Source: a virus. From it: DNA of 52,972 nucleotides. The notes under the pieces were generated by a model, which saw only the letters and a list, made by a program, of their open reading frames with translations, was not told where the DNA came from and ran no database searches. Below, one piece after another: positions 43,863-52,061 of the stretch. The number at the start of each line of letters is the position of its first letter. The first letter of the stretch is position 1. The stretch is from IMG/VR virus record IMGVR_UViG_3300031688_000024, positions 1 to 52,972 of that record. The stretch is one strand, 5' to 3'. A program made the position numbers and the translations under genes.

Positions 43863-45814
43863 ATGCACTTAATACCCTTAAAACGTTCAGCGACTTCTTT
43901 AATGTATCCGTGAGTGGAAGTTTTAACTCCGTCCCATCTTTCAGACTTAAAATTGGGGATGTAGTTCTTCACTTCCTCACCTTTACCGTCAACCTGACCA
44001 TTACACTTATCCTTTAAGTTTTTTAGATTTCGATTAGTATCTTTTGAGTCACACCATTTAGTTATTGATGTTCTACCTATATTGTAAGATGCAATTGATA
44101 TATCATACATTGCGTTTCCTGTTCCTATATCACCTATACTGGATGGAGTTTCCCCATACCCTTCGGTTCGAGCTTTTTTAATTGACTTATGAAGGTATTG
44201 GTACACCCCTGACAATGCTCCGACATTAGTTAGGATGTAAGATAGGTCTAACCCTAATTCCTCCGCAGTCTCCGTCTTCATTTGTGCCGGTCCAACTGAG
44301 GTGTCAGCACCTAAATAAGCTCCAATAATTTTAATGGGACTTATAGTATTATACCTTAATCCTGATGCGAATGTACTCTCCCTTCCAATAATACCTAATG
44401 AAAGTTTTAATATGTCAGTGTCGTATCCTTCCTCAATTAAGGTATCTAATGGAACTCTAAAGTCCTCATTTACGCAGTTATATTTCTCGTTTACCGATTT
44501 TATTTTTTGTTTGGTTTCTTCTTTTACCTTAAACACTACACTATTAGGGTTGGTTTCAGGTTGACCCGGCATTAAGTGGTCCGGTCTTTGTTCATTAATG
44601 TCGTTATACTCAGAAAGATTTTTCTTAGAGACTTTGACTTGTTTTGTTGTTGTACCACTTCTTTTAATCCAACATATTGTAGGGGATAACTCTGAGACTG
44701 GTTGACTAATAACATTACCACTCACATTATGAAATATAAGAGGAATGCCATCCTGTATTGCACCAACAATACCTAAGTGGGTATTCATACCCCATCCATC
44801 TCCATTACTTATCGTTTTACCTGGTTTTCCGTCTACGAACCAAGCTACCCCACCGTGGTAGAATGCCTCTTCGTGATGACTTGAACCATCATAGTATAAT
44901 CCAATAATGTCGTCAATCTGTAAATCGGTAGGTGAACTTTCACCACCATTCACGAGACCCTTAACGAATGATTTAACCTTACCACCGGTAACGTTACCAC
45001 CTTCTTTTCCACCACCATTCTCATCTAATTCTTGCCATAACGATATCGCAGTTTTTATTTGTGTATCGTCTAATTGTTTAAATTTTGAGAATATTGTCGG
45101 ACCTAAAATCGAATCATTCCTATATGATAACCACGCGTTACCTACAGAGTCAAACTTATCTGAGAAATCATTGATAAATTGAGCACATTCTTTAGTGCCT
45201 GGGTTTGATATAAGGTGGTCTATTTTACCTGAGGAAGATTCTAACTTCTTAAAGTTTATCTTTTGTAGGAAGTTAGAGTTTATAGTGTCACTAACAAAAA
45301 GATTTGGTATCGTACTCTTTCGTTTATTCAAGGGATTACCTTTAGAAACCTCACGATTTGAGTTCTTCTCTTGGTAATACTCACCAAACGTCTTCCCCGA
45401 TTTGAGTTTCGAATTATACGCTTTCCTAATGTATGAATTAGTGTGACTACCTGATACGTCTAGGTTGATTCGTTTAGAGAATGACTTATAGTACTTATTC
45501 ATCCATGTACGGAACCTATCACCTTCTTCTTTTGTTTTAAAAGGTTCACCGGTCTTAGTGGTCTCACCTTTAGTCGTATCGGGAGAATTAAACACCTTAG
45601 ATTTAATCGCGTCTAATACTTTACCGGTAGCTTTAATCCACTTATCTGACGTTTTCTTTTTAGTGAAGTATAGATTACCCTCCTTTTTATAGTCATAGAC
45701 TGAGTCGTAGTTAGTAACTTCTTGTTCGATTAATGTGTTAATCGATTTCTCCGCACTATGTAGATTTAGGATTCTAGACATCTCACTCTCTTTTATATTA
45801 TATATATTTTTCAT
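43859..45814 (-). CDS. Bifunctional lysin: CHAP/NlpC-like and transglycosylase domains
   Basis: The 651-residue product has two likely peptidoglycan-active parts. The middle region (about 208-385) has a Cys-centred start GTKECAQFINDFSDKF and later YHGGVAWFVDGK and GMNTHLGIVGAIQDG, like NlpC/P60 or CHAP amidases. The C-terminal part carries IIGRESTFASG (catalytic Glu), ADTSVGPAQMKTETAEELG and ALSGVYQYLHKSI, a lytic transglycosylase pattern. The N-terminus NIKESEMSRILNLHSAEK may be a targeting segment. With the holin-like gene just upstream it is the best endolysin candidate. Confidence 0.75.
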   Translation of the reverse strand: MKNIYNIKESEMSRILNLHSAEKSINTLIEQEVTNYDSVYDYKKEGNLYFTKKKTSDKWIKATGKVLDAIKSKVFNSPDTTKGETTKTGEPFKTKEEGDRFRTWMNKYYKSFSKRINLDVSGSHTNSYIRKAYNSKLKSGKTFGEYYQEKNSNREVSKGNPLNKRKSTIPNLFVSDTINSNFLQKINFKKLESSSGKIDHLISNPGTKECAQFINDFSDKFDSVGNAWLSYRNDSILGPTIFSKFKQLDDTQIKTAISLWQELDENGGGKEGGNVTGGKVKSFVKGLVNGGESSPTDLQIDDIIGLYYDGSSHHEEAFYHGGVAWFVDGKPGKTISNGDGWGMNTHLGIVGAIQDGIPLIFHNVSGNVISQPVSELSPTICWIKRSGTTTKQVKVSKKNLSEYNDINEQRPDHLMPGQPETNPNSVVFKVKEETKQKIKSVNEKYNCVNEDFRVPLDTLIEEGYDTDILKLSLGIIGRESTFASGLRYNTISPIKIIGAYLGADTSVGPAQMKTETAEELGLDLSYILTNVGALSGVYQYLHKSIKKARTEGYGETPSSIGDIGTGNAMYDISIASYNIGRTSITKWCDSKDTNRNLKNLKDKCNGQVDGKGEEVKNYIPNFKSERWDGVKTSTHGYIKEVAERFKGIKCI

Positions 45815-45889
45815 AATTTCACTTTAGTCTCTTCTTTTAAGCACCCCCTTTAATTTCATTAAACAGTTCGTCTGCGTAACCATATGGGT

Positions 45890-46096
45890 TTAGGTGTCAT
45901 TATTTTGATTGGATTTACTACCAAAGTAGGTACCGATAATCCCAATCAGTCCGGTGATGGTAATTTGTAATAATTGTATTATGGATTCGTTAATAGGTCT
46001 ATTATCCTCATACGAGATTATAAAATCACCTATAACGATAAACCCTAATAATAATAGGATACCAACAACTAAAACAAATACTATCTTATTAACCAT
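45890..46096 (-). CDS. Holin-like small membrane protein
   Basis: From the second in-frame ATG (46096) the product has 68 residues: MVNKIVFVLVVGILLLLGF (helix 1), a charged loop SYEDNRPINES, helix 2 QLLQITITGLIGIIGTYFG and a polar tail. Two helices, size and position upstream of the lysin gene suit a class II holin. A late-type motif lies 6 to 14 bases before this ATG, inside the longer reading from 46135, which argues for the shorter form. Confidence 0.65.
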   Translation of the reverse strand: MVNKIVFVLVVGILLLLGFIVIGDFIISYEDNRPINESIIQLLQITITGLIGIIGTYFGSKSNQNNDT

Positions 46097-46101
46097 TACT
46101 A

Positions 46102-46110
46102 ATAAATATA
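46102..46110 (-). promoter_or_regulatory. Late-type motif of lysis genes
   Basis: The minus strand reads TATATTTATTAG just before the holin-like ATG. Confidence 0.5.
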
Positions 46111-46162
46111 ATAAACCAGTAAAAAACATCCACACTTACACTTAAGAGTGGTACATTTTCAC

Positions 46163-46170
46163 TATATTTG
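46163..46170 (+). promoter_or_regulatory. TATATTTG promoter
   Basis: -7 element 20 bases before the small gene at 46191; no good -33 TTG. Confidence 0.6.
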
Positions 46171-46190
46171 TGAAGAATAAAATAAAAGGT

Positions 46191-46346
46191 ATGTCAATGA
46201 CTAGTACAACAATAGACGGTTCGAAGTTTCTAAAATTAAAAATGGGTAACCAGCTAACCGATATGGAGAAAAAGAAAATCCTTATGAAGGAAATCGTAAT
46301 GTCACACTATGCCAGTGATTATTTTTTCTATAAAATAATAAAATAA
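46191..46346 (+). CDS. Small hypothetical protein, 51 residues
   Basis: MSMTSTTIDGSKFLKLKMG, then a Lys-rich helix and an aromatic end (HYASDYFFYKIIK). It follows a promoter directly and precedes the next gene by 8 bases. Function unknown. Confidence 0.6.
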   Translation: MSMTSTTIDGSKFLKLKMGNQLTDMEKKKILMKEIVMSHYASDYFFYKIIK

Positions 46347-46354
46347 AATAAATA

Positions 46355-46576
46355 ATGATTTCAGAATTTGAGGTATTAAATACTTACAGTCAATTAAAGA
46401 GGGGTAAGTTTGGTGAATTAGGTAGTTTTGCTCACCATAAAACGTGTAGTTATATTTGTGTTGGTTCATTACTAACGGAAATGGATGACTTTCGGAAAGA
46501 TTTTAAGGGGGAGTTATGGGAATGGTTTTTACTTACTAAAGATTTTTACTATAATTCATTACATAAGAACCTATAG
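46355..46576 (+). CDS. Small hypothetical protein, 73 residues
   Basis: The product is mixed helical with a His/Cys pair (AHHKTCSYICVG) and an aromatic C-terminal half. No family recognised. Probably cotranscribed with the preceding gene. Confidence 0.6.
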   Translation: MISEFEVLNTYSQLKRGKFGELGSFAHHKTCSYICVGSLLTEMDDFRKDFKGELWEWFLLTKDFYYNSLHKNL

Positions 46577-46581
46577 AGCAT

Positions 46582-46604
46582 AAAAAAGGTCACGTAATGT
46601 GACC
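46582..46604 (-). terminator. Terminator of small minus-strand gene
   Basis: GGTCAC/GTGACC with a 5-nt loop followed by a T run on the minus strand. Confidence 0.8.
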
Positions 46605-46612
46605 TAAGAGTT

Positions 46613-46762
46613 TTAGATGAATAACGGATATTCGTCGTCGGAGACTTCGTCCTCTACAACGGTTTCGTCATTTGTTTCTTCGTCATATACTAAGGAATTC
46701 AAAAAGAAATAGTAGTATGGTAACTTTGTTGGTTCGATAAGAGCTGCTCTATCCAGGGACAT
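46613..46762 (-). CDS. Small acidic protein, 49 residues
   Basis: A minus-strand ATG at 46762 opens MSLDRAALIEPTKLPYYYFF, continuing with a strongly acidic tail (DEETNDETVVEDEVSDDEY). The terminator 9 bases past the stop supports it. Acidic mini-proteins of phages often bind host proteins; the target is unknown. Confidence 0.6.
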   Translation of the reverse strand: MSLDRAALIEPTKLPYYYFFLNSLVYDEETNDETVVEDEVSDDEYPLFI

Positions 46763-46854
46763 AATGATTTAATGGTTTAAAAGTTTATTGGGTTTGTATT
46801 ACTACCCCCATAAGTATTAAAAAAGTGTAAAAAACTACCTTAGAAACGTAAAAA

Positions 46855-48543
46855 ATGAAAATATTATCAATTAACTTAGGAATTAATGGTGGAATCGCAT
46901 TTATGGAGAATGGGAAGATATTAAAACACACCTCGTTCCATAAAATAAATGTTGGGACGAGCATAGGTAAGTTAAGTTCCGACACTTTGACGAATTTCCT
47001 TGGTGGGACGGAGATTAGAGTGGATGAATTGGATTATATTGTCTTCGCTGGGTACGATAAGGATATGATTGGATTACCCCATTTTGACTTTGTGGTGGAC
47101 CCTGAATTTCGGTTAACCCCTCTTTCCGCATTCCAAGAACACGGAAAGGAAAGAAAGACAGTTTTCCATTTACCTTCCTTATTACCACCATACACTGATA
47201 GACCATATAATTACGTAACCGGTTATGTGATTTACAATCAATTAGTGGTACCATCACTAATTGTTAGTCCCGATATGTGTCATTCATCTATTGGATATTT
47301 CACGTCCGAGTTCGTCAATTCAATCAATATTACGGTATCATATAATGATTATACGATTTATGATGGTTCGTCAGTAAGTGTGTCAGAGTCAAATGAAATG
47401 ACCGTGGTCAATCGACCTAAAATCAGCGTGGGGAAACTATACCCTAAGATGACCGAACTATTGGGGTTTGGTTCGGGATACTTCAACCACACAACAATCT
47501 CGGATATTTCACCTAGGTATAATGACGAAGAATATAATGGGGTAATAGATGAAGGGGTAAATAATCATTTGTCCGACATTAGGGATAATTATGAGTTAAC
47601 CCTTTTCAATGAGGTTACCAAACATAAAGTGATACAAAAATTAGATAAATTCCGAATGTTACCGTACTACTCTTACGACGAAGAGTCTTTTGGTAATAAA
47701 TTCGTACTTAAAATGGCGTCGATATGTCAGAAAGTAATCGAAAATACGGTAATCGATTTAATAACAAATAGTATAAAAAATTACTCACCCAACTTTACTC
47801 GAAATATTACCTTAAGTGGGGAGACTTTTTTGAATCGTAGATTAAATACTAAAATACTTAATAAATTTAAAGATTATAATATTCATATATCACCACTGAC
47901 AGAGTCTCAATCAATGTCGTTAGGGGGCGCATTGTACGTTAACTCACTTTACGGTACTCGTAGAAGATACCATAGAGATTTTTTATTATCTAATTCTCAC
48001 TATATTAATGACATGATTAATAATGGGCCGGAAATTAACTACGAAGAGTTAAGTGATGTGTTAGATGGGAATATGATTTCATTTCACTATAAATCGCCTG
48101 AGTGTACGAAAAAAAGTATGGGACATACTGGGTTTATATTTGATGTATCTAATGATGAATATAGTAAGAGAAAAGATAAACTATGTAAGGAATTATTTAG
48201 TAAACCGTGTGTGGTCGTATTAGAGGAGTCATATGGTAAACACTTTATCGTTGACGAATATACGTTTAACAATAATACCATATCAAAACCTAATTTACCT
48301 CATCTTTTTAAGGACTTCATACATGATGACGGATATGTTAATATATTTGTAATTAATGAAGTGACTAACCCATCATTATTTAATATCATTAAAAAAACGG
48401 GTCGGGAATATATCGGGTTATGTGATTACAATACCGATAAGTTTAGGTCTATTTATCATAATGATACCCTTTTTACTTTATCCTCCGATGTTGAGGTAAA
48501 ATTCATAATAATTGACGATAAATTACATAAAATAGAGGAATAG
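46855..48543 (+). CDS. Divergent carbamoyltransferase (NodU/TobZ family)
   Basis: The 562-residue product matches the two-domain layout of O-carbamoyltransferases: N-terminal ASKHA start MKILSINLGINGGIAFMENG, TRNITLSGETFLNRRLNTKI (the usual GG-ALN segment), PLTESQSMSLGGALYVNS, and a C-terminal YrdC-like part from about 390 (KKSMGHTGFIFDVSN). The usual metal-binding HxxxH is reduced to one His (SPDMCHSSIGYF), so activity may be altered. Family members carbamoylate sugars or antibiotics; phage versions may modify DNA or surface sugars. Substrate unknown. Confidence 0.72.
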   Translation: MKILSINLGINGGIAFMENGKILKHTSFHKINVGTSIGKLSSDTLTNFLGGTEIRVDELDYIVFAGYDKDMIGLPHFDFVVDPEFRLTPLSAFQEHGKERKTVFHLPSLLPPYTDRPYNYVTGYVIYNQLVVPSLIVSPDMCHSSIGYFTSEFVNSINITVSYNDYTIYDGSSVSVSESNEMTVVNRPKISVGKLYPKMTELLGFGSGYFNHTTISDISPRYNDEEYNGVIDEGVNNHLSDIRDNYELTLFNEVTKHKVIQKLDKFRMLPYYSYDEESFGNKFVLKMASICQKVIENTVIDLITNSIKNYSPNFTRNITLSGETFLNRRLNTKILNKFKDYNIHISPLTESQSMSLGGALYVNSLYGTRRRYHRDFLLSNSHYINDMINNGPEINYEELSDVLDGNMISFHYKSPECTKKSMGHTGFIFDVSNDEYSKRKDKLCKELFSKPCVVVLEESYGKHFIVDEYTFNNNTISKPNLPHLFKDFIHDDGYVNIFVINEVTNPSLFNIIKKTGREYIGLCDYNTDKFRSIYHNDTLFTLSSDVEVKFIIIDDKLHKIEE

Positions 48544-48547
48544 TGGT

Positions 48548-48796
48548 ATGGGAATAATAATAGACTTACTTTTATGGATTGGTCTCGTGGTGACCACAAT
48601 AACGTTCATATTTAATATCACTGGAATCTTCCCCAAAATCATGGATATTGACCCCACAGACCCATTATCGTTATTAGATATAACGGATAAGGAAGTTGAA
48701 AAGGTTGATTGTGATGTGTGTGGTCGGGAAAAGGGGTGTGAGCCCTTAATCGTTTGTCAAGATGAAATGTGCGTTAACAATAATGATAAACACTAA
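48548..48796 (+). CDS. Membrane-anchored Cys-rich small protein
   Basis: The 82-residue product has one helix (IDLLLWIGLVVTTITFIFN), then an acidic linker and a Cys-rich end (CDVCGREKGCEPLIVCQDEM) that could bind zinc. It follows the carbamoyltransferase by 4 bases and overlaps the opposing gene by 23 bases. Function unknown. Confidence 0.6.
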   Translation: MGIIIDLLLWIGLVVTTITFIFNITGIFPKIMDIDPTDPLSLLDITDKEVEKVDCDVCGREKGCEPLIVCQDEMCVNNNDKH

Positions 48797-49184
48797 AAAT
48801 CTCATTTCGGTACGTAACTGAGTACTTTCCTTCAGAAATTGTATCGGTTTTTAATTTCATAAATTCTCCCCTATTGATTGTAAAGAATTTGTCACCCCTC
48901 AACTCAAAAGACTTAATGTTTTCTGAGTCGCAACGGTCGTTAATTACTACCCATTCGTCATATTCCATTTTACGTCGATTATCTGTGTCCTCATTCCTCT
49001 TGATGGAAACGAGCATTTCAATCTCATCGGTAGTCATTTCTCTAACGGTAAAATCGTTATACGAAAATGGGTTACCCCCAGAAAAGAATTCTGGGGATGT
49101 CACATTTACTATATTACCGTAAGGTATAACTTCGTGTATGTGAGACGGGTCTTCCCTTCTAACAATCGCGTATCTTATAACCAT
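48774..49184 (-). CDS. Hypothetical protein, 136 residues
   Basis: Strand-rich acidic-neutral protein beginning MVIRYAIVRREDPSHIHEV. No family recognised. It starts 1 base after the upstream stop (49186), so both minus-strand genes form one unit. Confidence 0.6.
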   Translation of the reverse strand: MVIRYAIVRREDPSHIHEVIPYGNIVNVTSPEFFSGGNPFSYNDFTVREMTTDEIEMLVSIKRNEDTDNRRKMEYDEWVVINDRCDSENIKSFELRGDKFFTINRGEFMKLKTDTISEGKYSVTYRNEIFSVYHYC

Positions 49185-49185
49185 A

Positions 49186-49413
49186 TTATTTTATGAATGT
49201 TCCGTTTTCGAAATTGTATGGGACTGAACCGTAATCGTCAGGTATTTCACCATTAAACTCATAAACGTTATGTGTTTCTGATGTTATTTCAGAAAATTCA
49301 TTTACGTCCTCCTCATATTGACAGATTAAGACTCCGTCAGTTAATTCGTATTTATCACATAACCAAACTAAGTCGATTATTGATGATTCTTTTTTTGTTA
49401 TAATTGCGTACAT
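49186..49413 (-). CDS. Small acidic hypothetical protein, 75 residues
   Basis: MYAIITKKESSIIDLVWLCD, acidic thereafter. A late-type motif lies 33 to 40 bases upstream. Function unknown. Confidence 0.6.
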   Translation of the reverse strand: MYAIITKKESSIIDLVWLCDKYELTDGVLICQYEEDVNEFSEITSETHNVYEFNGEIPDDYGSVPYNFENGTFIK

Positions 49414-49445
49414 ATCTTTGTATTTTATTTTATTATTAATTACAT

Positions 49446-49453
49446 TATAAATA
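49446..49453 (-). promoter_or_regulatory. Late-type motif
   Basis: TATTTATA on the minus strand upstream of the two-gene unit 49413 to 48774. Confidence 0.45.
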
Positions 49454-49461
49454 CCATAATA

Positions 49462-50046
49462 TTATGGTTTCTCTCCGATTTCTGTCTGCCATTCTTTAAA
49501 GTTAGTCCTTTCACTTCTAGGTACCCATTTCCAATGATTTGATAATGAACTATGGTCTGTCTCAATCCAGTTAGGTATTAACTTTCTTTGGTAGTTTTCC
49601 CACAATCCGTAAGTAACCTCCTCTAGTCCATCCTCAATCCCATATCCTAATTCAGGAACTTCGTCAATGAGTTGTTCGTATATTGGTGTCTCATATGAAT
49701 CAATTCCGTCCTTTATATTGTTTCTTTCTCGATAAGACTTAATCTCCCTGATATCTTTATAGGTTACGATTACTAGTACATCATCTAGTAGGTCGGTAAC
49801 CGTATGTAGTAGTCCTGAACACGACGGACAGAACGTCACATATGAATTGTTCTTATTCTCTAATATAATCTCTCTAAGAGTCTCTTCTGACGTAATTAAG
49901 TCCTCCCAACGTTGGTGGGTTAAATGTTCGTTATCACTGTCAATAATATATGCGGTTATTTTATTACCCGCCCCGTGTGGTCCGGTAACTATAACCTTAT
50001 TAAAATTACCGATTGTCTCTTTATGTTCGAAGTAGTCTTTACTCAT
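49462..50046 (-). CDS. P-loop kinase-like protein
   Basis: The N-terminus KVIVTGPHGAGNKITAYIID (about 17-36) is a Walker A-like loop with Lys and Thr in place. A CPSCSG pair occurs near 73 and DVLVIVTYKD may be the Walker B strand. The C-terminus is Trp-rich. A nucleoside, nucleotide or polynucleotide kinase is possible; no substrate motif is seen. 194 residues fits a small kinase. Confidence 0.55.
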   Translation of the reverse strand: MSKDYFEHKETIGNFNKVIVTGPHGAGNKITAYIIDSDNEHLTHQRWEDLITSEETLREIILENKNNSYVTFCPSCSGLLHTVTDLLDDVLVIVTYKDIREIKSYRERNNIKDGIDSYETPIYEQLIDEVPELGYGIEDGLEEVTYGLWENYQRKLIPNWIETDHSSLSNHWKWVPRSERTNFKEWQTEIGEKP

Positions 50047-50144
50047 TTAGTATTTATTTACTCTTAAATGATAGGTTTTTATTGGAAGTAGTAAATAAAT
50101 TATGATTTAAGTTGTTTTGTGGTGTATAATACAAACTTAATCAC

Positions 50145-50152
50145 TATCTTTG
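50145..50152 (+). promoter_or_regulatory. TATCTTTG promoter of GPx operon
   Basis: -7 element 21 bases before the ATG at 50174; TTG copies upstream are at imperfect distance. Confidence 0.7.
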
Positions 50153-50173
50153 TTGGAGATAAAGAACATAGAT

Positions 50174-50551
50174 ATGACAAAATACGAAAAAACACAGGAA
50201 CAGTACGAAACCATTAGACGACCAAACAACGCATTGGATAATCTATTAAGTGGGAGAACGTATGAACATATTTTTGAAGAAAGAGGTGGACAATATAATT
50301 CCTTTAGAGTGGAATTTAAGATATTAAACACTTATATTTTCTCTAAGGAATTGGTTAGTGTTGACGTGGAAGTCCTAACGGTAGGTACTATGGAGTATAG
50401 TAGGTGGATTACATACCAAGAAAAGTGTATGACTAATAAGTTAATTAAGACCATTAAATCTGATTTCGATAGGTTCGTAAAACTAAATTCATTTACAAAA
50501 GTGGCGTTATACAATTTTAAGACTATATTTCCAAACACAATTAAATTATGA
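50174..50551 (+). CDS. Hypothetical protein, 125 residues
   Basis: The ATG at 50174 is used because a TTG at 50150 overlaps the promoter. The product is basic with RRPNNALDNLLSGRTYEHIF near the start. No family recognised. It overlaps the GPx-like gene by 4 bases (ATGA). Confidence 0.6.
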   Translation: MTKYEKTQEQYETIRRPNNALDNLLSGRTYEHIFEERGGQYNSFRVEFKILNTYIFSKELVSVDVEVLTVGTMEYSRWITYQEKCMTNKLIKTIKSDFDRFVKLNSFTKVALYNFKTIFPNTIKL

Positions 50552-51081
50552 TAAAAGAAAATTTTAACCAATTCGTACAAACTACTTCAGATGGTAAGGT
50601 AATTGACCCATCATACGTTAGATTTAGAGGTATGAAATCTATTGTTATCAATACGGCATCTAAGTGTGGGTATACGGATAGTGATATGAAAGATATTGCG
50701 AAATTTGCGGAACTAATGAAAGATAAGGTATCGATTTATTTATACCCTTCCGATGATTTTAATCAGGAACCAAACACGGACGAAGAGAATGAAGTGTTTT
50801 GTGACGGATATGGATTAGTAGACCTATATCCGACAGTAAAAATAATGTCTAAGTCTTCTGTGATAAGTAAAGAAAATGAACTATACCAATGGTTACAAAA
50901 CGGACAGACACATTATATTGTGGATAACCAAATAGATGGGAACCCATTTGAACTTAAATGGAATTTCCATAAGTATTTAATTAATACTGATGGGACCATG
51001 TGGGGAACACTATTCCCCGGTGAGAGTTTGATAAGTGAGGACATTGAAGAGTGGTGTAATATACAAGAAATACAAGCGTAG
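50548..51081 (+). CDS. Glutathione/thiol peroxidase-like protein
   Basis: The 177-residue product has the GPx thioredoxin fold and catalytic set: Cys40 in INTASKCGYT, Gln73 in DDFNQEPNTDEE, and Trp138-Asn139 in ELKWNFHKYLINTDGT. GPx enzymes reduce peroxides with thioredoxin or glutathione. An insertion and acidic changes make it diverged from cellular copies. It may protect the infected cell from oxidative stress. Coupled to the preceding gene. Confidence 0.8.
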   Translation: MIKENFNQFVQTTSDGKVIDPSYVRFRGMKSIVINTASKCGYTDSDMKDIAKFAELMKDKVSIYLYPSDDFNQEPNTDEENEVFCDGYGLVDLYPTVKIMSKSSVISKENELYQWLQNGQTHYIVDNQIDGNPFELKWNFHKYLINTDGTMWGTLFPGESLISEDIEEWCNIQEIQA

Positions 51082-51122
51082 TAATTAGGTGGGTTCTTTC
51101 GTGTATAAATAAAAAAGAAATT

Positions 51123-51371
51123 ATGGAACTAACATCATTTGTTTTAGGTGTATGTGCGGTCATTATGTTAATAGTGGTTGTGGGTACGTTTGGGAATTAT
51201 AGGTTAATAAATGCCTTAATGAAAGACAACGACCAACTCCAAAAGGATTTGGTAAACTCATACTCGGAAATGAGTAAAATTGAGTCTAAGCTTTACCGTC
51301 ACATTGACAGTAGGGTGGATAAGGTTAATGATATTTTAACCCGTGAGATGACGGAGTTAAAAAATAAGTAA
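51123..51371 (+). CDS. Membrane-anchored coiled-coil protein
   Basis: The 82-residue product has one N-terminal helix (SFVLGVCAVIMLIVVVGTFG) and a long coiled coil to the end. Layout like spanins or small membrane scaffolds; no function is assigned. Confidence 0.65.
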   Translation: MELTSFVLGVCAVIMLIVVVGTFGNYRLINALMKDNDQLQKDLVNSYSEMSKIESKLYRHIDSRVDKVNDILTREMTELKNK

Positions 51372-51400
51372 ATAAACAGTTAAGGAATCCATTTATTACT

Positions 51401-51408
51401 TATATTTG
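51401..51408 (+). promoter_or_regulatory. TATATTTG promoter of tmRNA
   Basis: -7 element 30 bases before the tmRNA 5' end. A -33 TTG is not well placed. Confidence 0.65.
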
Positions 51409-51423
51409 TATTTACATTGAAAG

Positions 51424-51438
51424 GTTCTTTGAAATAAT
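51424..51438 (+). promoter_or_regulatory. boxA-like site abutting tmRNA
   Basis: GTTCTTTGAAATAAT ends exactly before the first G of the tmRNA and resembles the boxA-like sites at 36210 and 39218. Confidence 0.45.
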
Positions 51439-51529
51439 GGGGGTGACTGGCATTGATTGGCAGGATTACTTACACGGGGCACGTAGTCAAACTTCATCTA
51501 TGACTTTAATCTATGATGGACATTTTTTA

Positions 51530-51598
51530 GACGGAAACGTTTATAACGAGATGGCAATGTTCGGATTAGTTTCTGAAACTGCTATCGTTAACGCATAA
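51530..51598 (+). other. tmRNA tag reading frame, 22 residues
   Basis: Eleven bases after PK1 the frame reads D-GNVYNEMAMFGLVSETAIVNA then TAA. Bacteroidota tags are short and end ALAA; this one is long, uncharged at the end and finishes AIVNA. The exact resume codon (GAC or the next GGA) is inferred from spacing in E. coli. Confidence 0.7.
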
Positions 51599-51835
51599 TT
51601 ATTTATGAAGTTAACCGTAACTCACTCTAAGAGTGAGTTACATGGGGTCGGTCAGGACATATACCTTGCAACAGAAGTCCGTTGTTGTGGTGGAAAAACG
51701 ACTAAACCCTAAATTGGGTCGTCCATTGGTTGTTGACTTACGATGGTGAAGAACAGGTCAACGAATTTCGGAGTATTAGAAAATACTGTACTAAACGTGT
51801 AGTCCTTTGTGAGTGGACTGAGCAAGACCCGGGTT

Positions 51836-52061
51836 TAATAGGGGACCCATTTAACAGTGATGTTAAATTAAAAATTGGATGAATTGCTGGAACGCTAAGT
51901 CGGAAACGATAAGCCAATCAGCAGCCAAGCTTAAGATACATCTTAAGAAGGTTCAGAGACTAGTGGAGAGGTAGAGTCTTCTTAATAACCACATTAGCGT
52001 CCGACATCTCGTTTGAGATGATGATATAGTCCGTACAGTGTAGAAATACATTGAGTATATG
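51836..52061 (+). other. Group I intron in the tmRNA T-loop
   Basis: The 226-nt intron has the catalytic core: P element AATTGCTGGAACGC, Q element CAATCAGCAGCCAAGC, R element GTTCAGAGACTAG, S element GATATAGTCC; P3 CGCTAA/TTAGCG, P8 CATCTC/GAGATG, and extra helices between R and P3' closed by GTGG/CCAC, as in subgroup IA. The 5' exon end GGGTT pairs with GACCC inside the intron, leaving the required U-G at the splice site, and the intron ends with G 52061. Joining gives stem CCGGG/CCCGG and T loop TTCGAAA. No endonuclease ORF. Confidence 0.92.

Noticed and set aside
46097-46135. N-terminal extension of the holin-like gene
   Set aside because: The late-type motif lies inside it and the shorter protein has the typical two-helix layout.
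49413-49420. TATCTTTG on the + strand
   Set aside because: It overlaps the start codon of a minus-strand gene and leads antisense into another; no target gene, so probably chance.
51437-51598. 53-codon ORF starting ATGGGGGTG over the tmRNA
   Set aside because: The frame happens to stay open because it contains the tag frame; acceptor stem, PK1 and P2 show the RNA is a tmRNA.
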